Under the pieces are notes generated by a model. That model was not told the DNA's origin and searched no databases. It worked only from the letters and a program-made list of their open reading frames with translations. Shown here piece after piece: positions 27,103 through 34,430 of a stretch of 47,663 bases of DNA. Positions within the stretch are counted from its first letter, which is position 1, and each line of letters begins with the position of its first letter. A program made the position numbers and the translations under genes. The stretch spans positions 1-47,663 of the forward strand of contig CAZDCZ010000007.1 of the NCBI GenBank assembly GCA_964504155.1, in the 5' to 3' direction. This DNA comes from CAZDCZ01 sp964504155. GTDB lineage: Bacteria; Bacteroidota; Bacteroidia; Bacteroidales; UBA12077.

Positions 27103-27576
27103 CTATTTATGATGGTAAGATTCGCCCTTTAATATAGTCATTGCGCGGTATAATTGTTCAACAAAGATTAAACGCACCATTTGATGAGAAAATGTCATTC
27201 TTGATAAAGATATTTTTTCGTTTGATTTTTTATAAACATCTAACGAAAAACCATATGGACCCCCAACAACGAAAACAAGATTTTTTGTTCCTCCTATCAT
27301 TTTTTTCTCTATAAAGTTAGAAAATTCAACAGAACTAAATTCTTTTCCTTTTTCGTCTAATAATATTAAAATATCATCGTTTTTAACATTCTTTAATATT
27401 TGCTTACCTTCCTTATTTTTTTGTTGTTCTTCCGATAGATTTTTAGTTTTCTTTAGAGCAGGCAAAATCTTATATTCCACGGCAATATAATGTTTTAGTC
27501 TATTCAAATATTCTAAAATAGCCGAAATTAAATATTGTTTTTCTGTTTTTCCTACCAATAATATATGTATCTTCAT
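27103..27576 (-). CDS. rlmH: 23S rRNA pseudouridine-1915 N3-methyltransferase
   Basis: RlmH is a SPOUT-class methyltransferase that uses S-adenosylmethionine to methylate pseudouridine 1915 in helix 69 of 23S rRNA. The 157-aa length is standard. The fold's trefoil-knot signatures are present: LLDEKGKEFSSVEFSNF near 72-88, the cofactor loop VVGGPYGFS (103-111), and the C-terminal LSRMTFSHQMVRLIFVEQLYRA region ending YHHK. The start ATG at 27576 gives MKIHILLVGKT, typical of the family. It lies 51 nt upstream of the histidine-kinase gene on the same strand, and is divergent from the DUF4783 gene. Confidence 0.95.
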   Translation of the reverse strand: MKIHILLVGKTEKQYLISAILEYLNRLKHYIAVEYKILPALKKTKNLSEEQQKNKEGKQILKNVKNDDILILLDEKGKEFSSVEFSNFIEKKMIGGTKNLVFVVGGPYGFSLDVYKKSNEKISLSRMTFSHQMVRLIFVEQLYRAMTILKGESYHHK

Positions 27577-27767
27577 GCTTAAATATTTTTATATTACAAA
27601 TATTTTTATATATTTTGTAAAAATATACTATAAAAATAATTACTATTATTATTTATGGTTCAATTATTGCTGTATTTTTTAAATGTAAAATAAGATATTA
27701 TTATTTTAAAACAGACTTATAAAAATTTTATATTTCATAAGATTAATATAGTCATAATTTTTATCGT

Positions 27768-28166
27768 ATGAAAAAAGTAATTTCAATAATAATAATTTCA
27801 TTTGTATTAATGAATTTAGGTTCTTTTTCTATACCACAAGAAATCCCTAGAGATATTGCAATTGCATTTAAAGTTGGTAATGCAGAAGAATTGTCGCGAT
27901 TTTTTAACAATAATATTGAATTAGTAATTCTCGACAAAGAAGACGTTTACAGTAAAGCTCAAGCAGAACAAATTATAGATAATTTTTTTACTGATCATTT
28001 TCCAAAAACATTTCAAATAATTCATCAAGGAGGAGGAGATGAAACGCAATTTGCAATTGGAAAACTTGTAACATTTAATGGTACATTTAGAGTTTATTTG
28101 TTGCTAAAAACAAAAAACGACAAACCTTTTATTCATCAACTCAGAATAGAAAAAGAAAATGAATAA
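27768..28166 (+). CDS. DUF4783 exported protein
   Basis: This encodes 132 aa with an N-terminal signal peptide (about 1-22). The mature domain resembles an NTF2-like cone fold: AIAFKVGNAEELSRFFNNNIEL, SKAQAEQIIDNFF, FQIIHQG and a final strand HQLRIEKEN. This matches the Bacteroidota DUF4783 family, whose members commonly lie directly before nadC, as here. Function is unknown. Its last 8 nt overlap the nadC start, pointing to coupled translation. Confidence 0.82.
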   Translation: MKKVISIIIISFVLMNLGSFSIPQEIPRDIAIAFKVGNAEELSRFFNNNIELVILDKEDVYSKAQAEQIIDNFFTDHFPKTFQIIHQGGGDETQFAIGKLVTFNGTFRVYLLLKTKNDKPFIHQLRIEKENE

Positions 28167-29001
28167 CAATTTAATTAACTCATTAATCGACATTGCTATT
28201 AGTGAGGACATTGGTGACGGAGATCATTCTTCTCTATCGTGTATTCCGGATAATGCGCAAGGCAAAGCCCAACTGCTTATAAAACAAAACGGAATTCTTG
28301 CAGGGAGCGAAATAGCAAAACTTGTATTTAATAAAACAGATCCCAACTTAAAGTTTTCAGGTTTTATTGCCGATGGCAGTAAAATTTTATTTGGAGATAT
28401 AGCTTTTACTATTGAAGGTAAAGTACAATCTATTTTAAAAGCAGAAAGACTTGTTTTAAATATAATGCAAAGAATGAGCGGCATAGCAACAACAACAAGT
28501 ATTTACGCAAAAAAAATAGAATCGTATAAAACAAAAATTCTCGACACTCGCAAAACCACTCCGGGAATGCGAATATTAGAAAAACTTGCGGTAAAAACAG
28601 GAGGTGGCGAGAATCATCGCATGGGTTTATACGATATGATAATGCTTAAAGATAACCATATTGATTTTGCCGGAGGAATAAAACAAGCTATTAGCAAAAC
28701 GCTAAAATATAAAAGCACATTAAAGAAAGATATTAAAATAGAAATAGAAGCACGAAACATTCGCGAAGTTGAAAAGATTATTGCCTCTGGTGGAGTAGAT
28801 AGAATAATGCTTGATAATTTTACCCCTGAAGAAACATTGTCGGCAGTAAAGTTAATTAATGGAAGATACGAAACAGAATCGTCGGGTGGAATAACCATAG
28901 ACACTTTAGAAGATTATGCCAAATGCGGAGTTGATTACATATCAGTTGGAGCTCTTACTCATCAGATAGAAAGTTTAGATATGAGTTTAAAAGCTATATA
29001 A
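28159..29001 (+). CDS. nadC: Nicotinate-nucleotide pyrophosphorylase (carboxylating)
   Basis: NadC (quinolinate phosphoribosyltransferase) makes nicotinate mononucleotide from quinolinate and PRPP in de novo NAD synthesis. The 280-aa protein has the standard length and its substrate-binding motifs: DTRKTTPG at 129-136, GGGENHRMGL at 148-157 and KDNH at 164-167, plus the C-terminal SSGGITIDT and DYISVGALTH strands. nadA and nadB are not in the window. It overlaps the preceding DUF4783 gene by 8 nt and is followed 24 nt later by yihY. Confidence 0.96.
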   Translation: MNNNLINSLIDIAISEDIGDGDHSSLSCIPDNAQGKAQLLIKQNGILAGSEIAKLVFNKTDPNLKFSGFIADGSKILFGDIAFTIEGKVQSILKAERLVLNIMQRMSGIATTTSIYAKKIESYKTKILDTRKTTPGMRILEKLAVKTGGGENHRMGLYDMIMLKDNHIDFAGGIKQAISKTLKYKSTLKKDIKIEIEARNIREVEKIIASGGVDRIMLDNFTPEETLSAVKLINGRYETESSGGITIDTLEDYAKCGVDYISVGALTHQIESLDMSLKAI

Positions 29002-29025
29002 AATAACTTTTATTAATTCAAACAA

Positions 29026-29970
29026 ATGGTTGAAGAAGAAAAAAAATACAAAATATTTAATAATAGTATTAGGAAATTTTCAAACAAAATAAAACGAATA
29101 TCATTCCCCGGTTTCGATAAAATCCCTATTTATTTTGTAATTAAATTCTTTTTTTCAGGCATATCAAAAGGTTATATTGCAACTAGAGCATCAGCAATAG
29201 CTTTTAACTTTGCCTTATCAATTTTTCCAACATTAATTTTCTTATTTACATTAATTCCTTTTATTCCAATAGCTAATTTACAAACCGAATTACTCAATTT
29301 TATGCAAGAAATAATGCCTGAGAATGCTTACACTTTTCTTGAAAACACTTTAATTAATGTTCTAACAAAAAAAAATGGAGGCTTTCTTTCTATTGGAGCA
29401 TTAAGCAGTCTTATTTTTTCTACAAATGGAATACATGCTTTAATTCAAGCTTTTAACAATACTTATCATACAATTGAAACTCGAAAATGGCTATCGATAC
29501 GTGCGGTATCATTAATCTTAGTCTTTATTATTTCTATACTAATGACAACATCAGTACTTCTGTTAACCTTTGGTCAAGGAATAATAACTAAACTTATTGA
29601 ATTAAATTTAATAGAAACAAATTTTACATATTATTTTATTATTTTTGGTAAGTGGTTAATAATTATTGCTTTCTTATTTTTTGTAATTTCGGCATTATTT
29701 TATCTTGCTCCTGCAAAAAAGACTAAATGGAGATTTATTTCAGCAGGATCTACATTAGCAACAATTTTAACTTTATTAACATCTTTGGGATTTTCATATT
29801 TTGTTAATCACTTTGGACAATATAATAAGCTATATGGCTCTATAGGAACATTGATGGTAATTTTAATCTGGTTATATTTTATTTCATTTGCTGTTTTATT
29901 AGGCTTTGAATTAAATGCCAGTATTAATGATGCTAAACAAAGGAATTTAAATACAGAAAACCATGAATGA
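29026..29970 (+). CDS. YihY/BrkB family inner-membrane protein
   Basis: This 314-aa protein has about six membrane helices after a basic N-terminal cytoplasmic tail. Family motifs include TRASAIAFNFALSIFPTLIFLFTLIPF near 53-80, the GGFLSIGALSSLIFSTNGIHALIQAFN region and the C-terminal YGSIGTLMVILIWLYFISFAVLLGFELNA. YihY was once called RNase BN, an assignment later withdrawn; the true role of these transporter-like proteins is unsettled. Its stop overlaps the pdxH start by 8 nt, so it is probably coupled to cofactor genes nadC and pdxH by operon structure only. Confidence 0.9.
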   Translation: MVEEEKKYKIFNNSIRKFSNKIKRISFPGFDKIPIYFVIKFFFSGISKGYIATRASAIAFNFALSIFPTLIFLFTLIPFIPIANLQTELLNFMQEIMPENAYTFLENTLINVLTKKNGGFLSIGALSSLIFSTNGIHALIQAFNNTYHTIETRKWLSIRAVSLILVFIISILMTTSVLLLTFGQGIITKLIELNLIETNFTYYFIIFGKWLIIIAFLFFVISALFYLAPAKKTKWRFISAGSTLATILTLLTSLGFSYFVNHFGQYNKLYGSIGTLMVILIWLYFISFAVLLGFELNASINDAKQRNLNTENHE

Positions 29971-30604
29971 GAAATTTGAAGAAAGAAGAAAAGAATATAG
30001 GAAAGCACGTTTCGATCTTGAAGATGTTCATCGCGATCCATATAAACAATTCATGGTATGGATGGATAAAGCAATAAAATCAGATATCTACGAACCTAAT
30101 GCCATGTCTCTTGCTACTTGTGGTAAAAATATGCAACCATCAACCAGAATGGTTTTATTGAAAGAATTAAAAAAGGACGGTTTTATTTTTTTTACAAATT
30201 ACAATAGCAAAAAAGGAAAACAGCTAAAAGAAAATCCTTATGGCAGCATATTATTTTATTGGCCTGAATTAGAACTTCAAATACGAATTGATGGCAGGAT
30301 AGAACAAACTACAGATGAAGTATCTGACGAATTTTATCTTTCGAGAACCGGAAAAAGCAGAATTGGAGCATGGGCATCGCCACAAAGTAGCGAAATTCCC
30401 GACAAAGAGTATCTCGAGCAATTACATGCCGATTACGAATTACAATTTATTGGTCAATTTCCCAAAAGACCAAAATATTGGGGAGGATATATGTTAATTC
30501 CTTACATTTTCGAATTTTGGCAAGGAAGACCAAACCGTTTACACGACAGAATAGAGTATTATCTTGATGATAACGAATGGAAAATAAGAAGACTAGCTCC
30601 ATAA
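29963..30604 (+). CDS. pdxH: Pyridoxamine 5'-phosphate oxidase
   Basis: PdxH is the FMN-dependent oxidase that converts pyridoxamine or pyridoxine 5'-phosphate to pyridoxal 5'-phosphate. The 213-aa product shows the standard family motifs: DPYKQFMVWMDKAI, NAMSLATCGKNMQPSTRMVLLK, FFTNYNSKKGKQLKENP, a LFYWPELELQIRIDG strand, SRIGAWASPQS and the C-terminal EFWQGRPNRLHDR ... WKIRRLAP. It is the last gene of the DUF4783-nadC-yihY-pdxH unit and its final codons form part of the terminator stem. Confidence 0.97.
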   Translation: MNEKFEERRKEYRKARFDLEDVHRDPYKQFMVWMDKAIKSDIYEPNAMSLATCGKNMQPSTRMVLLKELKKDGFIFFTNYNSKKGKQLKENPYGSILFYWPELELQIRIDGRIEQTTDEVSDEFYLSRTGKSRIGAWASPQSSEIPDKEYLEQLHADYELQFIGQFPKRPKYWGGYMLIPYIFEFWQGRPNRLHDRIEYYLDDNEWKIRRLAP

Positions 30605-30626
30605 CAGAAGCTAGTCTTTTTTTTTA
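30589..30626 (+). terminator. Terminator after pdxH
   Basis: AAGACTAGCT (30589-30598) pairs perfectly with AGCTAGTCTT (30609-30618) around a 10-nt loop that contains the pdxH stop codon, followed by a T-run to about 30625. This is a classical intrinsic terminator. It may also slow transcripts from the convergent AOR gene ending at 30640. Confidence 0.85.
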
Positions 30627-30639
30627 TTTTATATCTTTT

Positions 30640-32514
30640 TTATTCCGGAAATTCTTTTAATGATTCGTGAATTCCTTTATGAATTTCGTACCAAAATTCC
30701 AGGGCAGCTTGTCGTCTATCTTTCTCGAAATATTCAACCCAATATTTTAATTCTTTATTATCAGATTCATCTTCTTCGAATCGTCGTTTTAAAAATATCT
30801 GTACAAAATCAATACTTCTTTCCGACTCCCAAAACATTGAACTGTTTCTACTATTTATTCTACTTGCAGTAAGAGCAACGCTATCAAGAAATTCCTTTTT
30901 CAATCCAAATAAGGTTCCAATAATATCAGGCATCATTTCTTCGGCCCATTTTCTATGGAAACGACAAGAACCAATATTATCTAAAATTAATTCTCCACAT
31001 AATCGTTCTGCATTTTTTCTTCCTAATTCTCGTGGTGGAACAAAATCGTTGCCATAATACATATAATACTTACCCATAATAGCCATAGGAGATAATGCTC
31101 CCGGAGTCCAATACTGATTAGGGACACTCCATCCGTTTCGGGCAAAAGAATTATACACAAATAAATTTAATAAATTTTTACCTTTTATATTCGACAATCT
31201 TCTTCCAAATCTTCTTGGTCCATCACTAAGATCTATCTTTTTACTAATTATTGCATCAATAATTTGAATAGCTAATTCTGAATTATGCACAGAATCTTTA
31301 ACAACATCAAAGTTTTTTTGACTAAAAACAGGTTTCATATTTACACCTAACTCTTCCGGCTCAACATATCCTTGATCGATACAATCCATCAACCACGAAA
31401 TAATACCACCAACAGAAATTGCATCGAACCCCATAGTATCGGCATAATGATTTACCTTTTCTGCAGCTCGCTGGTCAAAAATACCACTTAACGGACCCAT
31501 AGTTTGATATGGTTCATAATCTTTTTTGAATTCGTTATTCATTTTCTTACAAACAGCAGCACAAGGTTCTCCGCAATTTGCTTGTTGCTTTTTAGCAATT
31601 GTTTCTTCGTTAAATTGTTTAAGATAATGATCAATAACAAATTTTTTATGAATATCTAACCTTTCGTCTTCACTCATAAATATACTTTTGTAATTAAAGC
31701 TAATCATTCTCCCCTTAAGCGTAGCATAATTAACTCCAAAAGTCCCTCCTGTTTGCACACTTGGGTCGTAACGATATTTTGTTGTACTATCAACATCTTT
31801 AGCAGCAAGTTTTTGCTGATATTTATCCTGAAACCATTGGTCTGCTACTTTTCTGTCTCTAAAGTCATCTTCTATATGAGTACCTCCATAAATAATAGCA
31901 GCAATCCCATGGTCTCTAAACATTTTTGTTCCGAAGCCTCCTCTTCCTGCCCAAGTATCGACAAAAGTAATCTTTCCTTTTTTTATTGGAGCCGAGCCAA
32001 TAGCACCAAAATCGGTAGAACGAGCAGATGGTCCCACGGCTAGAATTCTTGGTTCATTCTCAAATCTATCTCCAAAAACATTATAGGCATAATCCATCAT
32101 AGAATAAATACCTTTTTTCCCTTCATTCCACACTTTATCTACATCAATAGGAAGTAACTCAACTTTTATTTCTTCACCATGATTTCTATTTAAGTATAAA
32201 ATTGATGGCGTTTTAGATTTATTTACAATAGATAATAAATTAATACCTAAATTATTAAAAACCAAACCTGCACCACCCATGGATGAGATATAAAATCCAT
32301 GCCAACTAGGAGAATTTCCATTTACAATAAGACGATTTGATCCTGGAAAAATAGACCCCGACAACAAGCCTACTCCGATATTTAAACAATCGTATTTCCC
32401 GGTTAAGTGTAAACCTAAATCAACCGGACCAAAATATTTACCAATAGGATATCTTTCCATTCTGTAAAAAGATGATTCTGCATCTACAAAAAGAACTTTT
32501 TGAGTTTTTGCCAT
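30640..32514 (-). CDS. Aldehyde:ferredoxin oxidoreductase family protein
   Basis: This 624-aa protein belongs to the tungsten-pterin AOR family, which oxidises aldehydes to acids with ferredoxin as partner. Evidence includes the N-terminal domain with GLLSGSIFPGSNRLIVNG, the pterin-binding region TWAGRGGFGTKM at 187-198, and a cluster motif Cys314-x3-Cys318-x3-Cys322 with a later Cys517 (LDNIGSCRFHR), matching the spacing of the four [4Fe-4S] ligands of archaeal AOR. The first spacing is CX3C rather than the classical CX2C. Length is slightly above that of the archaeal enzymes (about 605). It is oriented with glnA but separated from it by 245 nt; no ferredoxin or pterin-cofactor genes are near. 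The natural substrate is unknown, and members of this family point to an anaerobic lifestyle. Confidence 0.88.
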   Translation of the reverse strand: MAKTQKVLFVDAESSFYRMERYPIGKYFGPVDLGLHLTGKYDCLNIGVGLLSGSIFPGSNRLIVNGNSPSWHGFYISSMGGAGLVFNNLGINLLSIVNKSKTPSILYLNRNHGEEIKVELLPIDVDKVWNEGKKGIYSMMDYAYNVFGDRFENEPRILAVGPSARSTDFGAIGSAPIKKGKITFVDTWAGRGGFGTKMFRDHGIAAIIYGGTHIEDDFRDRKVADQWFQDKYQQKLAAKDVDSTTKYRYDPSVQTGGTFGVNYATLKGRMISFNYKSIFMSEDERLDIHKKFVIDHYLKQFNEETIAKKQQANCGEPCAAVCKKMNNEFKKDYEPYQTMGPLSGIFDQRAAEKVNHYADTMGFDAISVGGIISWLMDCIDQGYVEPEELGVNMKPVFSQKNFDVVKDSVHNSELAIQIIDAIISKKIDLSDGPRRFGRRLSNIKGKNLLNLFVYNSFARNGWSVPNQYWTPGALSPMAIMGKYYMYYGNDFVPPRELGRKNAERLCGELILDNIGSCRFHRKWAEEMMPDIIGTLFGLKKEFLDSVALTASRINSRNSSMFWESERSIDFVQIFLKRRFEEDESDNKELKYWVEYFEKDRRQAALEFWYEIHKGIHESLKEFPE

Positions 32515-32719
32515 AATTATAATATTTATATAAATTTTCGTTACTAACTTTTATAAAATAATATTATTCATGATTAAATTATTTCAATTGAATCTACAAT
32601 TTTACAGATTATAGATAAAAGCCAAAATAAGCATAAATTTACAAAAATATTATACAAATACCCATTGTAAAAACAACTATTTTCACAACGAACATCCTAG
32701 AAATCAGATTAACATCGAC

Positions 32720-32731
32720 GCAAACGTTTGC
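32720..32731. promoter_or_regulatory. LacI-family-like palindromic operator
   Basis: GCAAACGTTTGC is a perfect 12-bp palindrome with the central CG and outward GCAAA typical of LacI/PurR-family operators (the E. coli PurR consensus is very similar). It lies between the glnA stop (32760) and the AOR start (32514). No T-run follows, so it is unlikely to be a terminator. Its binding protein is unknown and only one copy is seen. Confidence 0.3.
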
Positions 32732-32759
32732 AACAAACAATTCTTTTTAAAAGTATTAA

Positions 32760-34265
32760 TTACATACAATGAATATATTTTTGTACTAATTTTTGTATCT
32801 CATCGTTTTTACCATAAAGTCTTTCGCTTAAATTTTTATCGTCAAAAGATTTTAGTCTAGAGATAATACTTGTTACTAAACCTTTTGGAAAAACATTATA
32901 TTTTTCAAAATATTCTCGTTTATTCTCGAGAGATTCAGATGATTCGAAACATGATGTAGGTAACGATTCGAGTTGCTCAAGTCTATCTTTATTCTCATCG
33001 TTAAAGATATTTACATCTATATATAATTTTTCTGCTATTTCGAGAGCATTATCCATTTCAAGACCATGTTGAGTTGCAACAATAAGCCCTGCTACTAATT
33101 GATATAAATCGGCAGAACCATCAGGAGCACGAAACTCTACAGTTTGCTTACTTGTTCCATCAATTTCTTTAATCTTTTCAAGCGGATTGGCATCAGACAC
33201 CATATTTGCTGCACCCATCCATCCTAATGGTACACGAACAAGAGCAGAGCGATTACTGTCGCCCCAGCAGATATTTGTAGGTGCTTCTTGGTGAGGCACT
33301 AAACGTAAATAGGAAGTTGGAATAGTATTTCCAAAAGCTGTTAACGACTTGGACAAATCTAGTATTCCTGCCATCATTCTTTTCGATACATCACTCAATT
33401 TACCGTCCTGAACCATAACATTTTTACCATCTTTTTCTAACATCATATGAATATGTAAACCACTACCGGCTTTACCTACTGTAATTTTAGGTGCAAAACT
33501 AATTTCTACTCCATATTCATTAGACAGATTTCTTAATATCCACTTAGCAACAATCATCTGATCAACTGCATCTTCTGCATTTACAGGCAAAAATTCTATT
33601 TCGTGTTGTTCGAAACTTTGGTTTTCTTTCGAAAAATTTCCGACTTCTGAATGACCATATTTTATTTTTCCTCCACATAATCCGATTAATCTAAGAGCTT
33701 CTACTCTAAATTCTTCGAATTTTGCATAAGGTTTCGATTCGTGATATCCTTTTTGGTCGACAGCAGGATAAAATTCATCCTTCTCGTAATTAATATAAAA
33801 CTCTAATTCTCCAAGAGCTTTAAATGTATATCCTGTAGCTTTAGTTAATTCTTTATGCGCTTTCTTTAATATATATTCAGGAGCACTCTCTAAAGGTTTT
33901 CCTGAACTATTATAAAAAGAGCACAAGATATCTATTGAAGGAATCTCTGAAAATGGATTTAAAAAAGCTGTCTTAAAGCGAGGGACAACATACAAATCGC
34001 TTGAACCTGCTTCTATAAAAGAAAATAAACTCGAACCATCTACTCTTTCTCCTGTTGAAAGAATAGTTTCTAAATGTTCTTTACTTGAAATTATAAAATT
34101 TAAAGTTTTTAATTTACCATCTTCTCCAACATACCTAAAATTAATCATCTCAATTTCATTATCCTCAATAAAATTAATGATATCGTCTTTAGTAAAATCA
34201 GAAGCAGGCTTCTTTAAATATTTAACTAATTCATTCGGGTTTAACAAAATTTCTGAATCTTTCAT
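32760..34265 (-). CDS. glnA: Glutamine synthetase
   Basis: Glutamine synthetase joins ammonia to glutamate using ATP and is the main route of ammonia assimilation. The 501-aa protein is a GS-fold enzyme with the N-terminal beta-grasp (about 35-120, including the DGSSLFSF stretch) and catalytic domain motifs: GELEFYI at 152-158, the metal ligand HSEVG near 205, HEIEF at 221-225, GSGLHIHM at 267-274, NRSALVRVP and VEFRAPDGSADLYQL. It is longer than typical 440-470 aa GSI proteins, with an N-terminal extension of about 20 residues and a longer C-terminal tail. The adenylylation site region of GSI-beta is not evident. It is apparently transcribed alone; nearby gatDE uses glutamine or asparagine as amide donor. 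Confidence 0.93.
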   Translation of the reverse strand: MKDSEILLNPNELVKYLKKPASDFTKDDIINFIEDNEIEMINFRYVGEDGKLKTLNFIISSKEHLETILSTGERVDGSSLFSFIEAGSSDLYVVPRFKTAFLNPFSEIPSIDILCSFYNSSGKPLESAPEYILKKAHKELTKATGYTFKALGELEFYINYEKDEFYPAVDQKGYHESKPYAKFEEFRVEALRLIGLCGGKIKYGHSEVGNFSKENQSFEQHEIEFLPVNAEDAVDQMIVAKWILRNLSNEYGVEISFAPKITVGKAGSGLHIHMMLEKDGKNVMVQDGKLSDVSKRMMAGILDLSKSLTAFGNTIPTSYLRLVPHQEAPTNICWGDSNRSALVRVPLGWMGAANMVSDANPLEKIKEIDGTSKQTVEFRAPDGSADLYQLVAGLIVATQHGLEMDNALEIAEKLYIDVNIFNDENKDRLEQLESLPTSCFESSESLENKREYFEKYNVFPKGLVTSIISRLKSFDDKNLSERLYGKNDEIQKLVQKYIHCM

Positions 34266-34430
34266 ATTATATTTTTTTACACCACATTTATTTATAATAA
34301 CATTCTACACTTATCAAAATATAATTTCTCTTATAATCTATCAAAAAAAAATAATTTGAAAAAGTGTATAAAAATAGCTATAATATTAATTAAAAACACA
34401 TTCTCAACATGTTTAACAATATATAAATTA

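Noticed and set aside
32720..32731. Palindrome as the glnA terminator
   Set aside because: No T-run follows on the minus strand and the palindrome has no loop, so an operator is more likely.
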